From contig OX485803.1 in the NCBI GenBank assembly GCA_950295325.1, positions 54,637,554 through 54,701,553 of the forward strand: a stretch of DNA of 64,000 bases, read 5' to 3'. The number at the start of each line of letters is the position of its first letter. Position 1 is the stretch's first letter. This DNA comes from Polytrichum commune. Taxonomy: Eukaryota; Streptophyta; Polytrichopsida; Polytrichales; Polytrichaceae. The notes under the pieces were generated by a model. It saw only the letters and a list, made by a program, of their open reading frames with translations. It did not search any database and had not been told where the DNA came from. Position numbers and translations under genes: made by a program. Below, piece by piece: positions 45,916 through 58,339 of this stretch.

Positions 45916-46879
45916 TGGCTCCTTAGAGTTTTGGGTCCATCGGCTATGTGCTGGAAGCATTTGTGCAGTTCGGTGCAGCAATGTGCAGACTCATGAGTAC
46001 TACTGCGGCGGTCCAGTGATTTTTGGAGTGGCAGAGTGCTGTAATATAAATTACAGTGCTGTTGCTGCACGCCCTCACCCTTAAGGAATTTCCGAGTGAA
46101 ACTTAAAAGTGCAGCTTCAGCAGCAACGGCAGTGGCTCAAGACTATTATCTTACTGTCACCTGCACCTGCAGCTTCAGTAGCTGTACTACCAGGTACTAC
46201 GTAAGTGATCTGCCACTAGAAATGATAATTAGAACTTCAGGTCTGGCGCTGGGTAAAGTACTTGCTGTGTTAATGCAGTGCTGTGCAAGCTCTCATTGCA
46301 ATTTCAGACGATAACGACACAAGAGGCATAATTTGAATTGGCCGTTCAAGGTTATGTGGATGCGACTTTGCATTTATTTTCAATGCAACGTCACACCGAC
46401 TAAAGCACTTGATTCGGCGCCCAGTGCAATCATATTCCTCACTTACTTTCAGAGAAGTGACGCAAAACAATTTTCTGTACCAGGAGAGTATCGCAATCAT
46501 GCACGTCATTCTGATTTTATTAACTTGTGAATGGCCTCTCTTAATACCATCATATTCCCAGCCTGGTCTGTATCTAGCTACTGCAATGTAGCGCATATGC
46601 TTCAATACGTGAATGCATCCATATTTCCACTTTCATTTTTTTAATTTGGGACTGCAGAGATTACAGAGATCATTCATACGGCAGGTTAGTCGGCTGGACC
46701 AATCCAACAGGGCGGAACACCCAAAATGATCAGCTTTCCATTGCTTTCTGCATCGCTGGGTGTTATCCCCATTTATATAACTAATACCCTTCGACTCGCC
46801 CATGTGTAGAACAACCTAAGTCACATTCCGAAGTGGAAACAGAACGTGGCTTGCATCTTTCATGTAACCAATGTAAACT
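45916..46879. other. Intergenic stretch between nsLTP A promoter and the tandem duplication
   Basis: No gene or clear repeat. Distal promoter of nsLTP A is the likely content of the first few hundred bases. Confidence 0.4.
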
Positions 46880-47373
46880 TTTGAGTGTAAGAAAATTAGT
46901 AACTGGGATGGATGTCTTCTCCAGTTAACCCTCCAAAACCATTTTGCACAATCAATGTGGGTACATTCAAAACTCTCTATGTCCCTTCAACAGAAATCAC
47001 TCATCAAATGCCCATCAAATGTATGTTTCTGGTCAAACTTTTGTCAAATTTCTCCCTACGGCCCTATTATGCGGACACCAGACCATTAGTCATAATCCTC
47101 GAACTCAAACTTTGAAGACATTTATATTGTGCATTCTTGTGAAACCAGACCCACATTTCTTTGGGATGAAAAGTCGACTCCGGCGATGAAATCAAGGGAC
47201 CACCACCTCATAATACATTAATTCCAGAAGCACCATGTGCAACAAAAGGGACTGATGGTCGCGCAGCCAATTTTATTTAATAGATACCTATAATCATAAA
47301 GCCTCCTCTTTCATCATCAGCCTGGAAGCCTTCCAACTGCATGATGGATCGATCAAGTTGTAGCTGCTCATCC

Positions 47374-47908
47374 TTAATGACCACCGGGAACAACAACACC
47401 TGAAATGAACACAAGAATATAGGCAAGTCCAGGCATGAATCAATCTTTGCGAAAATTCACCAAAGATGCACTCAAAAGCCAATGCAGATGCACATCTCTA
47501 GAAATCTCAAATGACTGGATGTCATCATCCTCACTCCGTTCCCACGTGAAACTTCAAACTCAGGTTGACAAGGCTAAGTTAGGATGTCATACCGTTGCAC
47601 ACGTAGCCGGCCTTGTAGTTGAGGTTGCACTTTTGGGGGATGAGGATGGCATACTCAGCCTTGGCGCCGTGGCTGCTGGCAGTGGGATTGGACACAGCGT
47701 TGCAGAGGCAAGCTTCACCTTCAGCGGTGCCGCCTTGAGCGTAGGTCGCCAAAGCATTGCAGCATTCTGCTGTAGGCATCGACCCAGTTGTCGACGCAGG
47801 CAAGCAGCTGGCGAGAGTTGTGACGTCCCCGCATGCCTTTACGTTCGGAACCATGATGGCCAGTGCGGTCACCACCATGACCACCATCACAGCCACCTTT
47901 ATCGCCAT
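47374..47908 (-). CDS. Non-specific lipid-transfer protein B, secreted, two exons
   Basis: Exon 1 is 47593-47908 and exon 2 is 47374-47399, with a 193-bp GT-AG intron (donor GTATGA, acceptor TTTCAG). The product is 113 aa. The start is the Met of MAIKVAVMVVMVV rather than the longer upstream frame, because it begins a clean signal peptide that ends before ACGDV. The mature part has all eight Cys with spacing C-X8-C-X13-CC-X16-CXC-X24-C-X9-C. Unspliced, the frame ends in NGMTS; splicing gives NGVVVPGGH, equal to copy C and close to copy A. TATAAAA lies at 48051-48057 (complement), about 145 bp before the ATG. Likely a cuticle or cell-wall lipid carrier like its neighbours. Confidence 0.92.
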
Positions 47909-48050
47909 TCCGCCCGCTGCAATTCGTCGAAGGCTAGAGATGAGACTAGAATTTGTAGTGGGGCACGGAAGCTGCAGGTGGATTCTAGTTGCTGTGCGTG
48001 TATGCAAATGAGCTGGAATTGTTGTTGCTAAAATGGGTTGCAGGAGGTCC

Positions 48051-48057
48051 TTTTATA
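48051..48057 (-). promoter_or_regulatory. TATA box of nsLTP B
   Basis: TATAAAAGGACC on the minus strand, conserved at the same distance in copy C (50645-50651). Confidence 0.65.
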
Positions 48058-48740
48058 CGATTTATCGGAGCTGCTGCGTCGAAGCATGGTGGCTGCGGTA
48101 GCTGGGTGTGGCGTGAATCATTGGTAGCCGCTGCCAAATTTGGTGGTGCGTGCCTTTCAGTAAGGACAATCATCGGAGCACTGATTTGGAGTGATGTAAT
48201 TCGAGGTACGTCGAAGTTGGTGTACTTCCCCAAACAATTCACATTCCCCGCCGGCCGTTGATTGCGACTTCTTCTATGGAAATTCTTCCGCTTGGCAATG
48301 TAAATCAGGTGATTCTATTTCCTCACAACCGGAAAGATGTTAAATTGAATTAAGTGATTATATAGGGGAGTGAGGTTGAGAATCGACAGCCCAGTGGTGA
48401 GTGTGTCTGAAGACATCATGTTTTGAGAATACTTGACCCTCATTATTCTAAACATGTACTTTTTAATTCCCTTGCAGTATGGAGAAAATAAACACAGTTG
48501 TGTGATATACTTCCCCAGTTCAAAGCGTCTCCTACTTACTCTAGCATTTTAGATTTTGTGCATCAGCACTTCACTTTGAGGGTAAGCAGTGTCTGAATTC
48601 ATTTGTTCCATTCAACGCTGGTTCCCTGTACCTATGCTTTGCGATTTCGCTAATGAAATTGTGGTATCAGAAGGTTACGTACACTAGGGTAGACATTAAT
48701 TTGAAGTTTTGAGGTTGATGGTTGCCTATAAACTATACAT

Positions 48741-49389
48741 ATACTTCGTGTCAGCAATGAACTTACATTTGTGAAGATTGATTAACCTGACTCAAGATTT
48801 GCATAACGAGTTGTGACACATCACCACTTCGGCTAAAACAAAAGTGAACCAATCAAAATCTGGATATGATAATCAAATGACATAGAATAGAATACACTAA
48901 CAGAGCTCACAATGCAGTCATAAAGTTGGCATGAAGTTACTCTACTTTTTCCATTTTAAAACTAAGCAGCTCAAGTGGAGCTGATCAAGTGCCAACAGAA
49001 AATTCGAACTTTGTCTAACACATATCTAGTGAATCAGGCAAAGCCATGGCCGACCGGTCATTTTTCATTTGGATGCCATGTCCAGGGTGTAGCATGTTCA
49101 GTTCTATTTGTAACTGCCAGTTTCTTCTTGTAGAGAATGCTCATGTATTATCGATACCGTTGATCCAATATTAACTCGGAATCAACTCCACGGCAATATA
49201 TTTTCATGTGGTCTCTTTCATATGTTTGGTAATTGGTGTTATGGAGGACCGACTTGGTGTTGGTAGAATTAGGTATGCAAGTTTCAATGGGTCGCTTTGA
49301 ATGTATCCCATGTTATATTGTAGAGCTCGGTAGATTCTTAATGTCCATCATTCACAATATGTATCCACGTGGATGATTATTTAATTACC
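48741..49389. other. Spacer between the two duplication units
   Basis: No gene seen. AT-rich sequence without clear repeats. Confidence 0.4.
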
Positions 49390-49967
49390 CCCAAACTCTT
49401 CAGAAATTGGGATGGCTATTCCATATCGACTCCATAAACATTCTGCACAATCGGTGCGGGCACATTCAAAACAGCTCTACTTGCCCATCAAGAGAAATTG
49501 AATCCCTCATCAAATGTCACATGTTTCTCGTCAAACTTTTGTCGCAAAAAGAGCAGCCAATCATTCCTAGCCCTCAAAAATCAAACACTCTTCTATGAAA
49601 AACGACACAAAATTGTGAAGACATTCATTGCATGTTAATGTTGAAACCAGATACATAAGTCTTGAGGATTAAAATAGGTCGACTCCGGAGATGTAATCAA
49701 GGGATCACTTCATCATATATTAAATCCCACAAGCACCATGTGCATGAACAAAAGGGACTGAATCTACCATTTGGATTGGTTTTAACTGCCGAGATTTCAA
49801 TCTTCGGTGGCCAAACCAGATCATCACAACACTCAGCCACTTTTATTTACTTCATATTTCTATCAAAACAAAAGTAAACAAAAAGAAAATCCTCCTCTTC
49901 CACCACCAGCCAACCCTCCATCACACTGCTGCATGGTGGCGATCGACTGAGTTGTAGCTGCTCATCC

Positions 49968-50502
49968 TTAGTGACCACCGGGAACAACAACACCTGAAAT
50001 GAACACAAGAATATAGGCAAGTCCAGGCATGAATCAATCTTTGCGAAAATTCACCAAAGATGCACTCAAAAGCCAATGCAGATGCACATCTCTAGAAATC
50101 TCAAATGACTGGATGTCATCATCCTCACTCCGTTCCCACGTGAAACTTCAAACTCAGGTTGACAAGGCTAAGTTAGGATGTCATACCGTTGCACACGTAG
50201 CCGGCCTTGTAGTTGAGGTTGCACTTTTGGGGGATGAGGATGGCATACTCAGCCTTGGCGCCGTGGCTGCTGGCAGTGGGATTGGACACAGCGTTGCAGA
50301 GGCAAGCTTCACCTTCAGCGGTGCCGCCTTGAGCGTAGGTCGCCAAAGCATTGCAGCATTCTGCTGTAGGCATCGACCCAGTTGTCGACGCAGGCAAGCA
50401 GCTGGCGAGAGTTGTGACGTCCCCGCATGCCTTTACGTTCGGAACCATGATGGCCAGTGCGGTCACCACCATGACCACCATCACAGCCACCTTTATCGCC
50501 AT
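49968..50502 (-). CDS. Non-specific lipid-transfer protein C, coding sequence identical to B
   Basis: Exon 1 is 50187-50502 and exon 2 is 49968-49993, with a 193-bp intron like that of B. By eye exon 1 and the intron are base-for-base the same as in B, and exon 2 differs only in a silent change of the last His codon (CAC here, CAT in B). Product 113 aa: signal peptide MAIKVAVMVVMVVTALAIM, eight-Cys lipid-transfer domain, end NGVVVPGGH. The TATA box is at 50645-50651 (complement). Just upstream, single changes begin to appear, and homology falls off farther out. Confidence 0.92.
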
Positions 50503-50644
50503 TCCGCCCGCTGCAATTCGTCGCAGGCTAGAGATGAGACTAGAATTTGAAGTGGGGCACGGAAGCTGCAGGTGGATTCTAGTTGCTGTGCGTGTATGCA
50601 AATGAGCTGGAATTGTTGTTGCTAAAATGGGTTGCAGGAGGTTC

Positions 50645-50651
50645 TTTTATA
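50645..50651 (-). promoter_or_regulatory. TATA box of nsLTP C
   Basis: TATAAAAGAACC on the minus strand, the equivalent of 48051-48057. Confidence 0.65.
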
Positions 50652-51360
50652 CGATTTATCGGAGCTGCTGCGTCGAAGCATGGTGGCTGCGGTAGCTGGG
50701 CGCGGTGTGGATCATTGGTAGCCGCTGCCAAATTTGGTGGTGCGTGCCTTTCAGTGAGGACAATCATCGGAATACTAATCTGGAGTGATGTAATTAACTC
50801 GAGGAACGTTAATGTGGATGTACTGTAATGTACTTCACCAACCCAATAATGTTCACTGCAGGCCGTCGATTGCGATTTCTTCCATTGTGGTTTCAACTAG
50901 CTGGTGACATCTATAACTTGCAACGTGATTTCATTTCACATCCAAAATCGGAACTGAATAACCCCCGTTCACTTGACAATGTGTGAAAATTACCGGTCGG
51001 AAGAGACCCGATCCGAGAAAATTTGGACCTCGTAGTTCTGATCATTCACACTTCAATTCCTTTTACTAAGGGGAGATTCAACACAGTTGCGTGGCCTGCT
51101 GCATGCCTCCCTGATTCAAACAGTCTCCTGTTTAATCTTGCAGCGGATTCCTCTAAAATTACTCTGTGAATCAGCACATCACTTGAGGATAAACAAAGTC
51201 TGAATCCATTCATTACATTCAACGCTTTTGCTCTGAATCTCTTCTTTCAAGACTAATTCTCTTAACAGTGATATCAGAATGTTACGCTTATGGGATAGGG
51301 ATAGTATCGACATGTATTTTTTGAAGTCTTGAGGGTTGACCGATTGCCAAAGTGTGAAAG

Positions 51361-52906
51361 TGAAGTTCTCTTTTTCTTGAAAGGATCAAATAGGCCCTCC
51401 CAGTTGTAATAAAATTGTTCATTATTCAACCTAATATGGTGTCTGTGTTTCAAGCACGTACTCTAATCTCATCGTACCATGCATCATTTTTTGGTGTCTC
51501 TTCATCACTACAAGCCTTGCTATAAAACCAAACATAGGTGTCTGCCTAAGAAGAGTGACCACATAAGGCACACATACTTTACATAAGATGTTAGAAGAAA
51601 CTGATAGTATGTCCATCCATCCATTTGATGACATACAAGAATGTCAAGAACATCACTGCACGGAAATACAAAAATGTCAAGAATATCATTGCTTGTCCAC
51701 CTATGCAATCGATGACCTTCAACGCAAAACTTGAAGAGTACTGCATGAGATTGCACTCGAACCACACCTCGTACATTACTCACATTAATTTTTTTGCGGG
51801 AGAATCATGAGATTGGTCTTTGCATCCAAGCCTTGAATTAAGATCATGTGTCCCACTTTGAAGCTGTCATTATAACGTCTAGAATGCACTGTTACTGCAT
51901 GGAATAAGAAAGAAGGTTGTAAGGGTGAGTTTCCATGTAGGCCGCTCGCTCACTAGAGTCTAGATAATAATGAGTTGGAGGTGTTCTCATGTGCATAAGC
52001 ACAAGTCACCGACCAACCACATTTTGGTGGCCTACTAGAATGTGGAGGGCCATGGACATGGGCCGCTAGACTTTCATGCGCCCACTAAAGCACTTCTTAA
52101 CCTACAATTGCCGGTCGCCAAAGGAATGAAGACCAGTTTTAAGAAGAGGAGGAGGTTAAGGTAGATAAATGGAAAACAGTGAAAATAAGCTAATTTGACC
52201 AGAAGTAGTGTCTTGAATTTATGTGCAATATATTTCAGAGATGGAGTAGAGGAAATGATGAGGAACGCAAGTTGTCTCATAATGTTATTTCCTCTAAATA
52301 ATTAGTTACATTTTCCCAAAGAGGCAAGTCAAACCCCCTATTTATACACTAAAGTCTCCTTAATCAGAGCATCAAAATATCCTACTCTACATACAAATAT
52401 ATACAAAACAGTTAACTCAATAGCACCCAAAAGTGATCATAAGTGGTGTGAAACAACACCTATCCAACCAATCACTACATCCTACCTAGCACTGCATCCT
52501 TTTTGGGCCACCAATTTTACAATCAATCATTTTGAATCCACACAAAGAATCATTTTACCCCTAGTCTAGTGCACCAATAGTGGTCATTCACCGTTTTATG
52601 TTATTCTACCTTAATAAATGAACTTGGATTTGAGAATATGAGAGTAGTTGGTTGGCACATACGAACCCTAACCCACCAAATTCCCTCTACATTTGGACGG
52701 GTTGTCCTTATCCCCACGAGAAACTCGTAGGCAAGCAGCCTACATGGAGACTCGCCCTAAGCCTACTGAATTCATAGCATTATATGATGAATCAGGTTGC
52801 ATTTGAAATACCGAACCCAAGTTTCTGGAATGATGAGGACTCAGGTTTTAAATCTAAATTATTCTTTTGCATCCTGTTCCCAATGTTCAGCAGGTTCCTC
52901 TACTAC
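51361..52906. other. Intergenic stretch, no gene recognised
   Basis: Short ORFs only. A small imperfect duplication (AATGTCAAGAA-CATCA-like words) lies at 51640-51695. Otherwise featureless. Confidence 0.4.
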
Positions 52907-52909
52907 TTA

Positions 52910-53499
52910 GGGCCACTTCACACATGAGCCAAGAGCCGTGACCTTGTAATGGTGAGGACCCTTGACTCTCATCCAAAGGCCGTACCATGGGTGTTGGGAA
53001 AGCCATTTTATGTAGTCTTTGGCCCTCAAGCATAGTGTGAAGTGAGAATGAACCATGTTGTGGGACCATTGCATATTTTGTTGACGGAAAAAGAGGGGAG
53101 GATTTGGTTTAATATAATATGTCTCCAAGTTTATCAATTTAAGATAACTACTTGGTGGTGTTTGTCTATCCTGGAATCTATCTTGGAATCTGCCATGCAG
53201 TCTGTCCTGAAATCTGTCCTGCTGGAAAAAATATTAAAAAAATCATGGTCTCCCGGAATTTGCGTCAAGCCCACCTCTTGGAGGTGGGTCTGACGCAAAT
53301 TCCGGTAAACCATGCACCCTTATCCACAACTAGCCATGTAGGACTCCATGTAGACTTTTCATCCACAAACTTTTCTTTGGGCCTTTAGGCCTTCACCTCC
53401 TAGTGTGAAGTGAACTTGGACGGTCTCCGCCTTTTCGACCAATGAGAGCTCTTACATTGCCATGGTCAAGGGCCTTCAGCCTTGTGTGTGAAGTGGCCC
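52910..53499. mobile_element. 590-bp MITE with TTA target duplication and a central hairpin
   Basis: Termini read inward GGGCCACTTCACACA on both sides, flanked by TTA (52907-52909 and 53500-53502), as in PIF/Harbinger-type MITEs. Inside are short AATCTRTCCTG-like tandem words (53168-53222) and a near-perfect hairpin at 53253-53305. A partial relative with the same right end lies at about 59340-59527. Confidence 0.8.
53253..53305. repeat. Near-perfect 53-bp hairpin inside the MITE
   Basis: CCGGAATTTGCGTCA pairs with TGACGCAAATTCCGG and, after a 2-base internal bulge on each side, CCCACCTC pairs with GAGGTGGG around a TTG loop. 23 of 25 stem positions pair. Confidence 0.92.
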
Positions 53500-53502
53500 T
53501 TA

Positions 53503-53861
53503 GTCTGATTCTAACAAGAAGCACAGAGATAGAACTGATGTGGACGAGTGTAAAACGAGTGTTCAGCGCAGTGGGTGATGGTTCAAGTGGATTGAAGGGA
53601 ATAATATGTTATTAGTTTCTAGCCACCATCATAACATTATTCAGGTGCTATCAGTTGTTCCAATCTAATAATATCAATACACTGCTTCGCTTGAGTTTGT
53701 AGTCTTAATTTGTAAACTTATCTACACACTAAACCCTAGTGAAATTAGTGGACGGCGCCTTGTTGAGTCCATAGATTTGTAATCTAGTTTGCAAACCAAT
53801 AGAGTCACGAAGAATAGCATTGTAGATCTACTAATTAGGTTTAAAGTGCTTGAGTGAGATT
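53503..53861. other. 5' flank or leader of the LINE
   Basis: No ORF. It may be the LINE 5' untranslated region, but the 5' end of the element was not located. Confidence 0.35.
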
Positions 53862-55113
53862 ATGGCTTTGCGACCAAGCTATGCAGATTGGCTAAAGGGT
53901 TCGGCAAGCGCATTGGGAGCATCGAACGGGGGGACCAGTGCGAAGGTAGCCGAACAGATGGAATGGAGTGGAAACACTCTGCAAATCCCCAATATGGGCC
54001 AAGTGCTTGATCATGAGTAGCTAATCGACGAGGTGGAGAGTGCCATTCCTCAACTAGGACTACATCCTTTGAGAGTTCTCAAAGGGGAGATACTACCTAA
54101 GGGAATGGTGTAGAATAGCAGCATGATTTTGATCAATCTTGGCTCTAAAATGATGCATATCAACCAAGCACAAATCCAACCCCATATCGATCACCTCACA
54201 TGCCATACTAGTATTGGTAAATTCATTGGTCATAGACTTGATAACGTAGCTCAAATCATAGGTTGGCAAGCATAAATGCAAAGTTTACCCCCAAGGATGC
54301 AATTAGATTGCAACAAGCAAGCAAGGGATTATTTTACTTAAACACAAAGAACTTGGATGTCATTGCACAATTGTTGAAGAGCTCACCGCACAAATATGAT
54401 GTGGGAACTTGTGTTATGCAACAATGTGTGCCTAGAGCCAATCCAGACACACCTGAAGCTCTAAGGAACTTGGGTTACCCTTAAGAGAATTCAATGTACA
54501 AGCAAAACATTTTTGCATATTGCAAATCAGCTAGGTTAGATTATAGGGTTTGACACAAATAATGATCTTGCATAGCTCTAGATCTAATTGAAAGGTATGC
54601 AACATCTATAGAAATTTAATGTAACATGGAGGGACCACCAAATAGGGTGTTGGTAGATTGTGATCGTCTACCAGTGTAATGTTGCTTTTGTTTATCCTTA
54701 ACACATTAGATCAATTATTATGATGAATGCAAATGGAAACAAAGAGAGAATAATAGACCAAGATGGGTAGAATAAGAAGAGGTCAAAGAGATAATGTAAT
54801 AGATGATGATGGCTTCATTACACTGGAAAGAACAATGTTGAGAAGAAAACACCAATACAAACATCAACCCTCTTGGAGACATGAGCTCCCTATTACCACC
54901 TTGAGACCTAGAATAGAAGTTGAACTAGTGTACGGCATACTAATATTACCATCAAAACACGGAACACATGCAAAAAGAAGCATCGCACTCCAACGAGAGA
55001 CTGCACAAACACGCATCAAGAACACACAAGTTGTACGCATGCAAGAGGAAGAATACACAAACATACTAAAGATGGATGGACACGAGTTTGTTGCCCAAAA
55101 GGCAACGTTGTAG
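53862..55113 (+). pseudogene. LINE ORF1 with DUF4283-like domain, broken
   Basis: It begins ATG at 53862 (MALRPSYADWLKGSA), interrupted by a TAG before LIDEVESAIPQLGL. The DUF4283-type segment follows in fragments: IGKFIGHRLDN, RLQQASKGLFYLNTKNLDV, then PRANPDTPEALRNLGYP, which matches the 'P-x-TPEALRN-x-VWVRLP' part of plant LINE ORF1. The C-terminal piece (54763-55113) is basic, with DDDGFITLERTMLRRKH. These are RNA-binding chaperone proteins in active elements. Several stops and frame changes. Confidence 0.55.
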
Positions 55114-55146
55114 ATCTACATGAAAGACAAACACCAAAGTTCCATC

Positions 55147-56090
55147 AAACAATCAATCGCAACCCTCGCAAGCTCCCCTTAACCATCTTGACCTTTTGCA
55201 TTCCGCCATGCTAATGGTTAGCTCCTCATACCCCGGACCTTATAGTTCATAGGAGGGAAACCAACCCTCCTACTTTGCTTTTGGGACTCACCCCTTAATC
55301 GGTAACCATTCATGGAAGTCCAATCTTATGTTGCTCATCGCGTTGCCGGAACAACACTACAACAACCCGAAGCATTCTAGGCAACTATGCCCTCACATTG
55401 GACCAAAGCTCATGAAGGCCGTGCCGTTCGGCCTCAGGTGGGTTCGGCCACACCACCTCACTCATGTAAGCCTCTAGGACTTTTGGCAGGGCCCCTACAC
55501 CACCGTCAAGAAACCTTTTGTCTCTCTACCAAGAGTTGGGGCCAAGTAGACATTTTCCTTAAGCCGTTGGGCCTAGAAGCCCCTAGCAACTTCAGAACAC
55601 CATAACTTCCTTGTATGATGTCTAATGCTAACAAGCAACCACTCCATTGTCATCTACGCTTCACGTAGATGCCGATGGACTCCTCATGTGTCTCATTCGG
55701 GCAAATAATGAGGAAGTTGTGCCTGCTCAAACCTTGGCAGTCCCAGGAGCCACTCCCAGGCCACTACCATACCAGGGCGCTGTCCCATAACAGAGCCCCA
55801 CTCAAACTGCCATATCTCCTAACTCACACCTCCGATTGAGGTGTTCTTGAGCATTCTAGAATCCCCACGCCATAAGCTATGCATAGCTCATGGCCTTACC
55901 CTCGTGACTTGTAATCTCCATGGGTGAAGGCGTTCCCAACGCTCAGGGCCCTCACCCACACTAGGATCACTTGGGCCCTCTCATCAACGGCGTCACAAGT
56001 CCCGGGTGTCACTCCGGGGTCCCCCTTGTACCCATGGTGTTTCAGGCACTCCTCATGGAAAGGTGTGTGACACAATCACACCATGAGCAT
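55147..56090. repeat. LTR-like repeat, copy 1, inside the LINE
   Basis: About 650 bp (55150-55800) matches 61459-62150 in the same orientation, from TCGCAACCC through CGCCATGCTAATGGTTAGCT, ACAACACTACAACAACCCGA and TACGCTTCACGTAGATGCCG, at roughly 85-90 percent by eye. The rest to 56090 may be the remainder of the same repeat. It has no coding domain. Ends and target duplication are not settled. Likely a solo LTR or fragment; fossil. Confidence 0.5.
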
Positions 56091-57059
56091 ACACAAACAA
56101 ATCGTAGGCCACGTTAGGTGTTGGTAACATCAATGCGGCCATCTGGGATGAACATTATAATAGGAGGTGCAGCATGTATAAGAGGTGTTCTGAAGCCACT
56201 AATGTGGCCAACAAACCCTAGTAGCCTAGTGAGCATAACAACATTCAAGAGAAGTGCGGAAATCTCCCCAACTAAGATGCAACCTAATATTATATGAGTC
56301 AGAGCGAGCCCAATGAGCCATAAGGCAACAACCAAACAACAGAAGAAAACTCGCACAAAGAAAACGGCTAACACCTCGAGCAAGAGAAACAAAGCAACAA
56401 CCACCGTCACTACTAAGGACTTCAAACACTACTAGGTGATGTTAGAGCAAGTTGAACATCAAGCCAACATTGGTGAATGTACGCTAACATGCATGCTTGC
56501 TAATGACAAAAAACGAGCCATTGGGTGTTGAAATGACCGTCTAAACTTCGAAGGCGGTAACATCAGGAGATTTCACTAACAACCACACAACAACGGCCAC
56601 AAAATGGCAGGTTGTAAGCCGTGGCAAACACAAATTCAAACTTGTGGTCCAAAACCAACCAATGGTAACCAACTTTGCACACAAAACCCTCCATTTTCCT
56701 AGGCAAAAAAACTAACGGTGACATCACCCTAGAAAATGAGGGAGGGAAATCCTTGAGGAGTGAAGCATGAGTAGAGGAAGACATGGCAATTGAAAATTGT
56801 GTATGTGAGAAATGTTTTACTAGGCATGAATAAATGGAGTAAAAGTAATGGAGGCTCCAATCTACAGTAGGTAGGCCGCTAGCAATGGAAATTTTTGAAA
56901 GAAAAACTAAGAGGAATGTACCCCTCTTTACTACGCCTTGCACATGGAGTAAAAGGATACATAACTCACAAAGCAAGCTAGGTAAAGCAATTGAAGCTCA
57001 TAATGTATCTACCAATACCCATCAAGAATGAGACTATGTGCAAGGATTGAATGACTAAC

Positions 57060-57764
57060 TTGTAGCCATGTCTTTAGGTAGATATCTTAAAGGCTTCCAA
57101 CCAAGTATTGTTGTATTAATTCTTCAAGAACACAAGTTAGGGATGGGGGAAAATTAATAAAGTGGGGGCAGTACTTCATAAACACTTCCTTTCTAAAGTC
57201 ATGAATGTGAAAGCCAAGGATGAACTCATTCCAAGTGTATGAGAGGGAGGTGTATGTACTTTGATTAGAGTGTCCATTGCAAAGTGAGGAGACAAGCATG
57301 TGTGGCAATAGGCTTTAAGGGGGATGACCTTTACATTGCTAATATCTATGCATCCAACAAAATGCACGAACGAATTGAAATGTGGGAAGCTATGGTCCAT
57401 TGCTTACCTAGAGGGGGCAAATGGATATCTAGTGGTAATTGAACTATGGTAGAGGAGGCCAATGATATGTCTTTAAGGGGAGGGAGGAAATAGCGTGGGA
57501 GCAAGTTAAATTGACCTTTGGCATTCATGATGCATTCACAATACTAGAGAATCGATTTTTACACAAAATAATTGCCACTTGGATAAAACTAGAATATTGC
57601 TTAGACTAGATGGTTTTTATTCAAACACTAATTCCAACATATTCTCACCAAAAAGAGACTACACCAATGTTGTTAGGGTCACCGGATCGGACCATACTTC
57701 GGTACACTTCTCAATTGAACTAGGAGGAGCCCAACCTAGGCCAAGCACCCAAAAAAATGAGTAG
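57060..57764 (+). pseudogene. LINE endonuclease domain traces
   Basis: Fragments in several frames: IVVLILQEHKL near 57107, DDLYIANIYASNKMHER near 57325, GGKWISSGN near 57413, and RLDGFYSNTNSN with VTGSDHTSVHFSIEL at 57603-57720. The last is the 'LDRFY...SDHxxV' block of AP-endonuclease-type LINEs. Decayed. Confidence 0.6.
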
Positions 57765-58339
57765 TAGGCACCTAGGGGATCCCCAAGTTTTGGAGCACTT
57801 ACACGCATATGGAAAGCAGAGGGTCAAGAGAAACCATATTTCCACAAGTTTCAGCTAGTTCATAGAATTTACAGACAATATTACAAATAACAAGCTAGAA
57901 AGTGGAAGGTAAAGGATAATAACTTAAGGCATAAATTAAACAAAGCTACGGTAGCCCTTCATCAATATTATCTAAATAGAGTCTTTGAACATGTTAAAAT
58001 GGGAGGACAACAAATTAGGGCTAGAGTGAGATAGAGGAATAAGAACACACTATATCCACCAAATCTTTTCATGCGGTGAAAGAATGGTCACAAACATCCC
58101 TCCTCAAAGAATTCGAAAGGCCATATGGGGTTAAAGTTATTGACTTCAATGGGCTAAGTTGAATATGTACTAATATTTTTGGTAAACTCTATACAAAACC
58201 TCTAGTTAATAAGGAAATCCAAGCAAATAGGAGAGAATCATTGGATTGTTTAGAAAGTAGAATCTCACCAGAAGTGGACCCTTACTCTAGGAGGAGAAAT
58301 CACTAGAGATGAACTACATATAGCAGTCTTGGCAATGGC

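Larger units (their letters stand above)
46880..48740. repeat. Tandem segmental duplication, unit 1 (carries nsLTP B)
   Basis: It aligns with about 49390-51360. The middle (about 47345-48200) is near-identical to 49945-50800. The outer parts are recognisable but clearly diverged: CAAACTTTTGTCAAATTTC versus CAAACTTTTGTCGCAAAAAG on the left, and TCATTTGTTCCATTCAACGC versus TCATTACATTCAACGC on the right. Confidence 0.8.
49390..51360. repeat. Tandem segmental duplication, unit 2 (carries nsLTP C)
   Basis: Counterpart of 46880-48740 in the same orientation, displaced by about 2.6 kb at the gene. See unit 1 for the contrast between the near-identical core and diverged flanks. Confidence 0.8.

Noticed and set aside
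47579-48007. 142-aa version of nsLTP B starting MHTRTATR and ending NGMTS
   Set aside because: The upstream extension destroys the signal-peptide layout and lies in the 5' leader; the MTS end is intron sequence read through.
47435-48031. Long plus-strand ORF opposite nsLTP B (and its twin at 50029-50550)
   Set aside because: It is the antisense of the nsLTP coding exon; its His/Cys-rich translation has no known domain and the minus strand has a complete signal peptide and eight-Cys motif.
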